Below the pieces are notes generated by a model, which had not been told where the DNA came from, searched no databases, and saw nothing but the letters and a program-made list of their open reading frames with translations. A DNA stretch of 64,000 nucleotides from Planctomycetota bacterium. GTDB taxonomy: Bacteria > Planctomycetota > Planctomycetia > Gemmatales > Gemmataceae. Shown here piece after piece: positions 1-8,272 of this stretch (the stretch's first letter is position 1; each line of letters opens with the position of its first letter). The DNA lies in contig VGXS01000009.1 in NCBI GenBank assembly GCA_016873225.1, forward strand, positions 46,888-110,887. The letters are read 5' to 3'. The position numbers were made by a program, and so were the translations under genes.

Positions 1-744
1 GGCGAGGGTGTGGCCAGCCAGCAGGGAGGCGCGGAGCTTGGTGGGTGAACCGGCAACCAGGAGGCTGTCACCGGGCCTGATGGGATCCTCGGGTTCCGTT
101 GGCTCCACGAGGCGCAGCGGTGATGGGTCGCGGGACGCCCCGGCCACGACTATTTCAAGTTTCCCTGGAACCTCGGAGGGCTTAAGGCCCACCAACTGGG
201 AATTTCTGGGCACAACAACCTGCGCCAGTTCCCATGGATGCTGGTCGTCCAGGCTGGTGGAGAATCCGCCCAGGCTCACCCGGTCCGCCTCGCCGCCCTT
301 GAGCGCCTCCGCGGCGATCATCGGCGCGGCCAGCCTTGAGGTGCTGAGGGCCTGGAGGTTGGGAATCGCCGTTCCCAGCCGCTCCATCAGCACCTCATTG
401 TGAAGTCTCACGACAACGCGGAGGTCGTCCCGCATCGCCCGGGCGGCGAGCGCAGCCTTCAGGTTCGACTGGTCGTCGCTCGTCACCGCGACGAGGGCCG
501 ACGCCTGGTCGATGCCCGCGCGCCTCAAGGCAGCGTCGTCCCGGCAATCGCCTGAAATGATCTGCACGCCGTCGGCGCGAAGCGAGTCGGCCGGCGCCTC
601 CGTGTCGATGCACACGACCTTGGCCCCGAGCGAGACCAGGTACCGTGTCAGGTTCTGGCCCACCCGGCCAAGGCCGCACACGATGATCGGCCTGGCGGGC
701 TGGGCGTTCACCGGGTGGTCGGTTTCACCGGGGGTTTGGGACAT
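1..744 (-). CDS. RCK (TrkA-N/TrkA-C) NAD-binding potassium-channel regulatory protein, partial
   Basis: The reading frame is open from an ATG at 744 to the window edge, giving 248 residues without a stop, so the C-terminus is missing. After a short Pro-rich leader it shows a Rossmann nucleotide-binding start (IIVCGLGRVGQ, about residues 20-30), an acidic residue ending strand 2 (VVCIDTE), and the ISGDCRDDAALRRAGI segment typical of TrkA-N domains. From about residue 160 a TrkA-C-like part follows (LVGLKPSEV, then IRPGDSLLVAGSP). Such proteins bind NAD(H) or nucleotides in the cytoplasm and gate K+ transporters or channels. No membrane segment is visible in this part. A second RCK pair may lie beyond the edge. 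The next gene is divergent. Confidence 0.8.
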   Translation of the reverse strand, partial: MSQTPGETDHPVNAQPARPIIVCGLGRVGQNLTRYLVSLGAKVVCIDTEAPADSLRADGVQIISGDCRDDAALRRAGIDQASALVAVTSDDQSNLKAALAARAMRDDLRVVVRLHNEVLMERLGTAIPNLQALSTSRLAAPMIAAEALKGGEADRVSLGGFSTSLDDQHPWELAQVVVPRNSQLVGLKPSEVPGKLEIVVAGASRDPSPLRLVEPTEPEDPIRPGDSLLVAGSPTKLRASLLAGHTLA

Positions 745-775
745 CGGGGCACCGGCGGGAACATGGTCGCGGGGA

Positions 776-805
776 GTGACAAGATCGCCCGGATCATGCT
801 AGACT
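776..805 (+). promoter_or_regulatory. candidate sigma-70-type promoter for the DUF3500-like gene
   Basis: GTGACA at 776-781 and TAGACT at 800-805 are separated by 18 bp and lie 54 bp upstream of the ATG at 859. This is the best -35/-10 match in the 114 bp divergent gap. It is a pattern match only. Confidence 0.35.
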
Positions 806-858
806 CGTGCGATCGCCAGACCAGAGCTTAACCGAACCAAGCCAAGGAGGCCCGAACC

Positions 859-1863
859 ATGTCAGCAACCGTCGATCGCCGATCATTCCTGGGAGGGGTG
901 GCGGCAACCGCCGCGGGCGCCGCGCTTTCCCCGGTGGCCTCAGCCGCCCCCACCCGTTCATCCGATGCCGAGCGCGCCGTGGTGGAATTGTTCAAGACCC
1001 TCACCCCGGAGCAGCGCCGGAAGGTCGCCTTCGCCTGGGACCATATCGACAAGAACCGGGGCCTCCTTCGAACCTTCGTGAGCAACAACTGGCAAGTCAC
1101 CCAGCCCCATGTCATTTCCGACTTTTATTCCAAAAAGCAGCAGGGACTGATCCACGACATCTTCAAGGCGCTGGTCGATCCCCAGTGGTATCCGAAGTTC
1201 GTGAAGCAACTCAAGGATGACACCGATGGCCGTCCCTGGGGCGAGGAGCAAAGCATCGCCCTGTTCGGCGAACCCGATGGGAAGTTCCAATTCGTGATGA
1301 CCGGCCGCCACCTCACCCTTCGCAGCGATGGCGATGCCGAGCCCCATGTGGCTTTCGGCGGTCCGATTTTCTACGGCCATGCGGCCAGCGGTTTCACGGA
1401 AAAGCCCGGGCACCCCGGAAATGTCTTCTGGCCCCAGGCCGTCGCGGCGAACGAGGTCTTTGCCGCATTGGATGAGGCTCAGAAAAAGAAATCACTGGTC
1501 GATCGCAGGCCGCCCGAATCGGCCGTCGCTTTCCGCAAGGATGCCAATGACATCCCCGGGCTGCATCTGGGCGAGGTCAAGCCCGACGCCCTGGCCAAGG
1601 TTGAGGCCGCCTTGGGAACCCTCCTGGAACCCTTCCGCAAGGAGGACCGCGATGAGGTTCGCGCCTGCCTCGCGGCGCGTGGCGGGCTCAAGAATTGCTG
1701 CCTCACCTTCTACAAGGAATCCGACCTTGGCGGGGACGGCGTATGGGACAACTGGCGCCTTGAGGGGCCGGCATTCGTGTGGCATTTCCGCGGCACTCCC
1801 CATGTGCATGTCTGGGTGAATGTGGCGGACGATCCGGCTGTCAAGCTGAATGCCCGCGGTTGA
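859..1863 (+). CDS. Tat-exported DUF3500-like protein
   Basis: A 334-residue protein. The start at 859 is fixed by a strong ribosome site (AAGGAGG at 844-850). The N-terminus carries a twin-arginine signal (RRSFLGG at about residues 7-13, then an Ala-rich hydrophobic stretch ending near ASAAP), so it is exported folded. The body starts with a helical LTPEQRRKVAF segment, and the middle (FQFVMTGRHLTLRSDGD, then a GGPIFYGH motif) and the end (FRGTPHVHVWVNV) look like the DUF3500 family, whose function is unknown. The gene stands alone; the next gene ends on the other strand 48 bp away. Confidence 0.7.
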   Translation: MSATVDRRSFLGGVAATAAGAALSPVASAAPTRSSDAERAVVELFKTLTPEQRRKVAFAWDHIDKNRGLLRTFVSNNWQVTQPHVISDFYSKKQQGLIHDIFKALVDPQWYPKFVKQLKDDTDGRPWGEEQSIALFGEPDGKFQFVMTGRHLTLRSDGDAEPHVAFGGPIFYGHAASGFTEKPGHPGNVFWPQAVAANEVFAALDEAQKKKSLVDRRPPESAVAFRKDANDIPGLHLGEVKPDALAKVEAALGTLLEPFRKEDRDEVRACLAARGGLKNCCLTFYKESDLGGDGVWDNWRLEGPAFVWHFRGTPHVHVWVNVADDPAVKLNARG

Positions 1864-1911
1864 CGGCCAAACGGTCGATCCGCGGGTTTCCGCCTGATGA
1901 AACAGGCAGTC

Positions 1912-4900
1912 TCAGGCCAAGGCGCGCCGCTGCCATCGCTCGCGCCATTCGTTCCAGGCGATGGGCGTTTCCCTCGGGAGAATGTCCCTCAACTCAAGCG
2001 TCGGTCCGGTTCCTTCCTCGGGCCCGACCGCACCCGAGGCATCCTCCCACTTGTAGTGAAGCTTGCCTGAATGGGTTTCAACCCAGCATCCGCCGGCCAG
2101 GGCCCCATGAGAGATGGCGGCGGTCGCCCCGGTGAGGGCCGGAGCCAGGACCTCGACCCCCGACAATTGCCATAGGCCCGACTTGGCATCGTTCCATGCC
2201 GCCCCATGGGCTGGAGCCAGACTGTCAACCAGCGCGCGGTCTTCCCAATCCGCTTCCAGCCATTCGACCCGCCAGCGGATCTTGAGGGTTGCGCACTCGC
2301 CTCCGCACCAAACCCGGGCGCCGATGGAGGCCTTGGTTAGCCGGATATCATCGAGCTTCACGGGGGGAAATCCCCGGGTGCCGGCAAGTGGCGCGATGAA
2401 CTCGGTTCGCAAGAACGACTCGATGGCCGCGGTGACGTGGTGAAAGTCATCGGCGCCGGCGCGCCCGTGACGCGCCCGCCTGAACAATGACGGTATCGTG
2501 CCCGAGTGAAACCCGGGAGCCAGCATTCCCCTCGCCGTCTCCCCATGGGATCCGAAGGAAACCGGCACAAGCCTCGCCGGCATGTTGGCCCGGTAAAGCC
2601 TCCAGTTCTCCTTCAATTCCCAAACCATGAAGCCCAAAAATCCTGGAATCAGCCCGATCACCGTGAACACCACCACGATGCAATAATCGAACGACCAACC
2701 CGTTCGATCACTGACAAATTGGGCCACCGAGGGAACCAGCAGCAGCATGATCTTGTGTCCGACGGATACCACGGGAAAATGCTTCACCGGATTGACCTGC
2801 GGTTCAAGCAGCACGGTGAAGCCGAATCTGAAGAGATAGACCAAGGGAGACAAGACCAGGCTGAGGATCGACAAGGCCGCCAGATTCAACCAACCGCCGC
2901 CGGGCTTGCGAACCAGGCGGCGTTCCATCCACCCCAGCCACAGGCTCACGATATCGGTGACCTGGCGGAACACCGCCAGGATCCAATCCACGATGGCCAG
3001 CAACAGGGCCAATCCCAGATGGTTCCAGACCCAGGCCAGCGCGTCGAGGAGGAGTTCCTCCGCCCGGCGCCATGCCGGCGTGATGAACACAAGGAAGAGG
3101 CAGGAGAAGGTTGCAAGCCGCGTGAGTCGGTCGGTGGGGAGGCCGAAGTGCGCCTGCAGCCTGACGGCGGCGACTAATCCAATCCACGCCAAAAGGGAGG
3201 GCCTCAGGGCGAACTGGAAGAGGGGGCGGACCACCGGCAGTCGGATGAACCAGGTGAGCAGCCTCAGGATCGCCGCGGGCAGGTCGATCAACACCCTGTG
3301 AAGCAGCACCCCGGCCACCCAAAGGAAACGGGCCAGGCAATGGCGGAACGACTGGAAGCGGATGAGGGTCATCCCGAAAAGCGTGCCCGCGGCATAGCAC
3401 GCAGGGTTGCCGAGGAGCATTTCGAGGTGGGCGCTTTCATCTTTTCCATCATCGATTGGAGTCGGCTTGTTGTGGCCCGATTCGACGATTTCAACGGGGA
3501 GCCACCACGGTGAACGGGTTGGCAGCCCTTCCTTGAGCCCGGCCAGGATCTCATCCTTCTGGAAAGTGGCCAGGAGGCCGTAGTGGGCGAGTTCCTGGAA
3601 ACCCTTGAAAGTCACAAAACAGATTGCGAATGGGAGAATCAGGTTGAGGAAGAGCATCCTTCCGATGTTCGTGCCGAAGAAGAGCGAGCTGAACCGCTGG
3701 ATGTTTCTGTTGTAAGCCTCGCCCCGGCGGTAGCCGCCGGGCAGTGATGAGGATAAGGCCCGGTCGGCGCGCAGCAGGCAGTCTCCGCGCGCGAGTTCGA
3801 GCGGACCGGACAGGTCGGCAAGCTTGAGCCGCGAACGCGCGATGGCGTCGCGCAAGTCGGACAGCGAAAGAGATCCATGGTCGACAAGGCGCGCCAGGAG
3901 TTCATCCACGATCTTTTCAGTGGCGATGTTTTCGAGGAAGCTCTCGCCCTTGAGGCCGGATTCCTCTAGCGCCCGCATGATCGCCGGCCTCACCGTGCCT
4001 GAAAGCCTGGCGTCGGTGGTTTCCAGCCTGTGGCGCAGCGACTTCTCAAGCGCCTTCAAGTCGGCAGCTTCGAGGCCAACTTTCGGCAAGTTGCGGATGC
4101 ACCGCTTCAGGCCGCGGATGGCCAGCAGATAGCCTCGCTCGGCCATGGTCTGGCGCACCGGCACCTGCCCAAGTGTCACAAGCCAGGCGAAGAAATCGAT
4201 CCTTTCGAGCACCTCACCCTCGACGCCCGACGCGGCTTCGAGGTCGGCGACCAAGGCGGCGGCAAGCCTCCTTCCCGGTTCCCGGGCCAGCCGTGAGAGC
4301 CTTGCCAGCGCCCCGGTCGCGGCCGGGTCATCGGTTCCATCCAGCAACCAGGCCAGGCCGGGCGGCAACGGCGCGGCGCCTTCCTCAATCGGCCCCCTCA
4401 AGGGAAGCAACGGCGGAGGATGCACGGTCACGGGGGGCAGCCAGCCGGCTATCGATTCCACCCGGATGGCCGGAAACCAGGTCGAGGTTGCCCGGTCGGC
4501 GCCTGATGCTTCCAGTTCCCTCCACGCGGCAAGGAATTCGCGCGCGGTTTCGTTGTCGCTGGCCTGCGGCGCCAGGCGCCTCTCCTCCCGCAGGACTCCC
4601 GCGACCTCCTCCCACGCCGGTTCACCAATCGCCTTCCGCATCGCCGACAGGTCGATTTTCGATAGTGCCTGATCGGCGGCCAAATGGGCAACAAGGCCAC
4701 GCGCCCAGCGCTCGCCATCCTCCTCGCTCCATCGTTCCAATTCTCCCGGACCGGGCGTGGCCATCGCCAAGGCATGTCCGCAATCGGCGGGAAGCGGAGA
4801 GCCCAGCCCGGACGAGGTGTAGCGCCCCGCGTCGACGACCCAACCGAACCGGTGCGGGACCAACAGGGCGGGCCCCACCATGTCGAGGCTTTCCTTGATG

Positions 4901-4992
4901 AGCCGCCTGAGGTGTCCGGGAGAAACAAGCCGGGCTCGCGGGTCGAGCGACTGCGCGAATTCCTGCAGGCGCCTGATGTCCCACACCGCCAT
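1912..4992 (-). CDS. large multi-spanning membrane protein of unknown function
   Basis: A 1026-residue protein. I chose the ATG at 4992 because AAGGGAG lies about 6 bp before it; the frame stays open to 5268, but that extension would run into the divergent HAD gene. Residues 1 to about 450 look soluble and helical. From about residue 460 there are roughly nine hydrophobic segments, and after these a soluble C-terminal part of about 230 residues. I recognise no family, catalytic motif or nucleotide-binding loop. The frame is intact and codon usage matches the neighbours, so it is a real gene. Large membrane proteins of unknown function are common in Planctomycetota. It stands alone, convergent with the DUF3500-like gene. 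Confidence 0.7.
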   Translation of the reverse strand: MAVWDIRRLQEFAQSLDPRARLVSPGHLRRLIKESLDMVGPALLVPHRFGWVVDAGRYTSSGLGSPLPADCGHALAMATPGPGELERWSEEDGERWARGLVAHLAADQALSKIDLSAMRKAIGEPAWEEVAGVLREERRLAPQASDNETAREFLAAWRELEASGADRATSTWFPAIRVESIAGWLPPVTVHPPPLLPLRGPIEEGAAPLPPGLAWLLDGTDDPAATGALARLSRLAREPGRRLAAALVADLEAASGVEGEVLERIDFFAWLVTLGQVPVRQTMAERGYLLAIRGLKRCIRNLPKVGLEAADLKALEKSLRHRLETTDARLSGTVRPAIMRALEESGLKGESFLENIATEKIVDELLARLVDHGSLSLSDLRDAIARSRLKLADLSGPLELARGDCLLRADRALSSSLPGGYRRGEAYNRNIQRFSSLFFGTNIGRMLFLNLILPFAICFVTFKGFQELAHYGLLATFQKDEILAGLKEGLPTRSPWWLPVEIVESGHNKPTPIDDGKDESAHLEMLLGNPACYAAGTLFGMTLIRFQSFRHCLARFLWVAGVLLHRVLIDLPAAILRLLTWFIRLPVVRPLFQFALRPSLLAWIGLVAAVRLQAHFGLPTDRLTRLATFSCLFLVFITPAWRRAEELLLDALAWVWNHLGLALLLAIVDWILAVFRQVTDIVSLWLGWMERRLVRKPGGGWLNLAALSILSLVLSPLVYLFRFGFTVLLEPQVNPVKHFPVVSVGHKIMLLLVPSVAQFVSDRTGWSFDYCIVVVFTVIGLIPGFLGFMVWELKENWRLYRANMPARLVPVSFGSHGETARGMLAPGFHSGTIPSLFRRARHGRAGADDFHHVTAAIESFLRTEFIAPLAGTRGFPPVKLDDIRLTKASIGARVWCGGECATLKIRWRVEWLEADWEDRALVDSLAPAHGAAWNDAKSGLWQLSGVEVLAPALTGATAAISHGALAGGCWVETHSGKLHYKWEDASGAVGPEEGTGPTLELRDILPRETPIAWNEWRERWQRRALA

Positions 4993-5113
4993 GCCGGCTC
5001 CCTTCCGCATATCACCCATATCAGGATATGAATCCCGGTGCGATTTCGCCTTCGCGCGGGCTTGGGTTGCTAGATTGTCCGGGTTGGAATTCGTCGCATT
5101 CGAGGAGAAGGCC

Positions 5114-5818
5114 GTGATTTCACCCGCACCCTGGGCCGTTCTTTGGGACATGGACGGAACGCTGGTTGACACGGCGGAACTGCATTTCGACGCCTGGAGT
5201 CGCCTGTGCGCCGGTCTTGGGAGCCCGTTCACCCGCGCCGATTTCAAGGCGACCTTCGGCAGGCGCAACCCCGAGATTTTTCATTATCTTTTTCCCGGGG
5301 GAATCAGTGAATCGGAATCGGCCAGACTGGGTGGGGAAAAGGAATTGATGTACCGGGCCGCGGCCCGTGAGAAAGGGGTCGAGTTGTTGCCGGGTGCCTG
5401 GAATCTCATGAATGCGCTGGGCAAGGCGGGTGCCGGGCAAGCGATCGGTTCGAGCGCGCCGAGGGAGAACCTTGAGCTTATCCTTGAGCTGACCAACATC
5501 GGCGACCTCCTGGGCGCCCTGGTGGGCATGGAGGACACAAGCAGGGGCAAGCCCGACCCCGAGGTTTTCCTGAAGGGTGCCAGCCGGCTGGGAGTGGATC
5601 CTTCCCGATGCGTTGTCCTCGAGGATGCCGTCGCCGGCATCGAGGCGGCGACCGCCGCTGGAATGAGAAGCATCGCCGTCACCTTCGTCGCCCACCACTC
5701 GGAGGAGGCGCTCAGGGCGGCGGGCGCCTCGATGGTGGTGCCCAACCTGTCGGTGCTTGACGCGTCCGTGGTGTGCCGGCTGGTTTCGCCGAATGACGAA
5801 TCCGGCCCCGGGTCGTAG
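5114..5818 (+). CDS. HAD-superfamily phosphatase / beta-phosphoglucomutase-like
   Basis: A 234-residue cytoplasmic HAD hydrolase of the cap-I class. The GTG at 5114 is chosen because GAGGAG precedes it by 6 bp and motif I follows at once. All four motifs are present: nucleophile and acid D12 and D14 (DMDGT), motif II S113/S114 (IGSSAP), motif III K146 (RGKPDPEVF) and motif IV E170-D171 (LEDAVAGIEAA). The small helical cap between D14 and motif II and the RGKPDPEVF motif resemble beta-phosphoglucomutases and sugar-phosphate phosphatases. The exact substrate cannot be told from sequence. It is divergent from the large membrane protein and followed after 37 bp by the kinase-WD40 gene. Confidence 0.8.
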   Translation: MISPAPWAVLWDMDGTLVDTAELHFDAWSRLCAGLGSPFTRADFKATFGRRNPEIFHYLFPGGISESESARLGGEKELMYRAAAREKGVELLPGAWNLMNALGKAGAGQAIGSSAPRENLELILELTNIGDLLGALVGMEDTSRGKPDPEVFLKGASRLGVDPSRCVVLEDAVAGIEAATAAGMRSIAVTFVAHHSEEALRAAGASMVVPNLSVLDASVVCRLVSPNDESGPGS

Positions 5819-5855
5819 AATCCTATAACTTTATTTTGGATTACCGGGGCACGCC

Positions 5856-7952
5856 ATGCGCTGGCCGTCCGCCAAACAGTATGTGCTTGCCTGGCGGCAT
5901 CCCGAAAGGATCCTGCAGGTTCCCGCGCTGGCCGGTGGAACCGTTCGCCTTGATGACAAGGGACTGCCGAAGGCCCATGTCGGCGGATTCGGCGCGGTAT
6001 TCGAATACACCACTCCCGATGGCAGGCGCTGGGCCATCAAGTGCTTCCACAAGAAGACTCCGGGGCTTCGCCGCCGTTACAGGGGCATTAGCGCTTATCT
6101 TTCCAAGCACGATCTTCCTTATCTCGTCAAGTTCACATGGCATGAGAAGGGCCTGCTCATCGGGGATCAGGTCCTGCCCATCGTGCAGATGCCCTGGGTG
6201 GAAGGGGTTTGCCTCCACAAGTTCCTTGAGGAACACCATGGCTCACCCGAGGTGTGCGAGGCGTTGTTCACGATCTGGATGCGTCTTGTGGCCCAGTTGA
6301 GGGCCTCTGGCACGGCCCATGGAGACCTCCAGCACCACAACATCCTCCTCGTTCCCGATGGGCCGATGCGCTACAGCGTCAAGCTGGTCGACCTCGACGG
6401 AATGTGGCTCGAGGACATCGCCGACTTGCCTTCCCTTGAGACGGGCCACCGCGCCTACCAGCATCCTTACCGGGCCCATGAGCCATATCACCGCTACCTC
6501 GACAGGTTTCCCGCTTTGGTCATCGCCCTCACCTTCGCCGCGTTGCGGGAGGAGGGAGGCAAGCTTTGGAACAAGTTCCATATCAAGCGAAACTTGATTT
6601 TCCGCGCCCTTGATTACCTGCGGCCGAACCAGTCGCGCCTGCTCGCCCAGCTCAAGGCCCACCCGCGGCCCGAGATCAGCGCGATGGCCAATGCCCTGGC
6701 CGCCGCCTGCCGTCAGGCACCCGACGAGATCCCTTGGGTAGATGAATTGCTCAGGCAGGCGGCTTCCCCCGATTCAAGCCCCGAGCCTTTGCCCGGAGAA
6801 TATCGTCCCGGATCCGACCCTTCCCAGCGGAAGTCCGCGACCGGTTCGGGCGACAAGGACAAAGCGGATCCACAGGAAAAGAAATCCCTCGCGGATTCGC
6901 CATGGCTTGGCGCCGCGGTGGGTGGCGTCATCGCCGCGATGATCGCCTTGGCCGGACTCACCTTCGGAATCAACTGGCGAATCACCCTGACAATGTCGAT
7001 GCTCGCGCTCGCCACGGCGACGGCGGTGCCTTTTGCCATCCGCAGGAGCCGGATCCTGATCGGCTCCACGGTCGCGAGGCTTGTGCCCCTCGCCGCCAAT
7101 CGCCAGGGAAGGTTCGTCGCGATCGGTTTGGACAACACCCTCGTCCTGAGGGAATTAGGCAATCCCACGCCTGACTGGATCGTCGTCGCCCACGAAAAGC
7201 CGGTGACCGCCGTCGCTTTTCATCCCGACGGGATGCGGGTCGCCACGGGTGGGGCGGATAACCTCGTTCACCTCTGGGACCTCTCCGTCCGTGAACGGGG
7301 CGCCACCTTCCGCGGCCATTCATGGACGATTCGCGCGCTGGCCTTCTCCCCCGACGGGAGATTGCTGGCCTCGGCTTCCGGCGACCGGACCATCCGCCTT
7401 TGGGACATCTCCTCGGCGACTCTGCTGGCGGTTCTCAAGGGAAGCGAGGAGCAGGTGGCCTCCCTGTGCTTCTCGCCCGATGGGAGCATGGTCGCCAGTG
7501 GAGCCGCCGACCGTTTCTGGCGCGTTTGGGATTGCGAGAGCTTTGAACAGACATCGGGGCGGGCGGCGCACCGCCACGAGATATCGTGCCTGGCCTTCGC
7601 TTCCGACGGCTACCGGCTGGCCACGGGCGGTGACGACGGGCTCGTGATGCTTTGGAACCTGCAGTCGGGAAAGCTGATCACCAGTTTCCCAGGCCACAAG
7701 GGAGGCGTGACGGGTCTTCTTTTCGCACAATCCGGTTCCCGAATCATTTCGGTCGGCCGGGATGGCTCCCTCCGCGTCTGGGATATCAATTCCAAGGAAG
7801 AGGCCGCCTCGATCGGGCTGGATTCCGCGCCCCTCACCGGAATCGAGGCGCCAGATGGCGCCAACCCGCTGCTGGTCGCGTCCAGCACAGGCCGTTTGTT
7901 CGAGGTTGACGGGGTGCGGTTCAAGCTCAGGGCCACGCGGGCTTTGCCCTGA
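5856..7952 (+). CDS. protein kinase-like / transmembrane / WD40-repeat fusion protein
   Basis: A 698-residue protein in three parts. Residues about 40-320 resemble a Ser/Thr kinase: glycine loop GGFGAV (43-48), AIK with K62, a catalytic loop HGDLQHHN with D157 and N162, and DLDG in place of DFG (D179). The HGD and DLDG variants place it with planctomycete kinase-like proteins and leave activity uncertain. Residues about 345-395 hold two hydrophobic segments. The rest, about 430-690, is a WD40 propeller with recurring units such as AFSPDGRLLASASGDRTIRLWD. Kinase and propeller would thus flank the membrane segments. The ribosome site is weak. It ends convergent with the ceramidase-like gene. 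Confidence 0.8.
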   Translation: MRWPSAKQYVLAWRHPERILQVPALAGGTVRLDDKGLPKAHVGGFGAVFEYTTPDGRRWAIKCFHKKTPGLRRRYRGISAYLSKHDLPYLVKFTWHEKGLLIGDQVLPIVQMPWVEGVCLHKFLEEHHGSPEVCEALFTIWMRLVAQLRASGTAHGDLQHHNILLVPDGPMRYSVKLVDLDGMWLEDIADLPSLETGHRAYQHPYRAHEPYHRYLDRFPALVIALTFAALREEGGKLWNKFHIKRNLIFRALDYLRPNQSRLLAQLKAHPRPEISAMANALAAACRQAPDEIPWVDELLRQAASPDSSPEPLPGEYRPGSDPSQRKSATGSGDKDKADPQEKKSLADSPWLGAAVGGVIAAMIALAGLTFGINWRITLTMSMLALATATAVPFAIRRSRILIGSTVARLVPLAANRQGRFVAIGLDNTLVLRELGNPTPDWIVVAHEKPVTAVAFHPDGMRVATGGADNLVHLWDLSVRERGATFRGHSWTIRALAFSPDGRLLASASGDRTIRLWDISSATLLAVLKGSEEQVASLCFSPDGSMVASGAADRFWRVWDCESFEQTSGRAAHRHEISCLAFASDGYRLATGGDDGLVMLWNLQSGKLITSFPGHKGGVTGLLFAQSGSRIISVGRDGSLRVWDINSKEEAASIGLDSAPLTGIEAPDGANPLLVASSTGRLFEVDGVRFKLRATRALP

Positions 7953-8095
7953 GGCCATGTTTTCCGCGCGCCCGCGGCAGACTTCAAAATGATGGGGCAA
8001 GTGAAACGAGGCCGTTCCCCAATGCCCCCTATTGATTTGGATTTCAACGCAAGGCCGGGATTGGATCAGCCATCAATTTGGCAAACTGCAAAAAG

Positions 8096-8219
8096 GATCA
8101 TATTCCAGAAACCAAAAAGAGCCCGCAGCGGAGCCAAGGCGGAGTGAGTGGGGCGTATGCAAATGAACCACTCACTCCAATGCTTCGCACCTGCGTTCGG
8201 GGCTTTTTTTAATATGATC
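8096..8219. terminator. long imperfect hairpin, likely bidirectional terminator
   Basis: Between two convergent genes. Arms at about 8120-8150 and 8168-8204 pair imperfectly, including a perfect GGAGTGAGTGG/CCACTCACTCC core (8141-8151 against 8168-8178). A run of seven T follows on the + strand (8204-8210), and an A-rich stretch (AAAAAGA, 8114-8120) gives a T-run on the - strand. An outer inverted pair GATCATATT/AATATGATC (8096-8104 and 8211-8219) extends the palindrome. It fills most of the 320 bp gap at 7953-8272, in which I see no gene. Confidence 0.75.
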
Positions 8220-8272
8220 AATTGGCAATTTTATCAGCACTATCAATTTAACTCATATGTTCGAAGCCTGTT

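Noticed and set aside
4993..5268. Upstream extension of the large membrane protein to 5268
   Set aside because: It would overlap the start of the divergent HAD gene and has no coding character; AAGGGAG supports the ATG at 4992.
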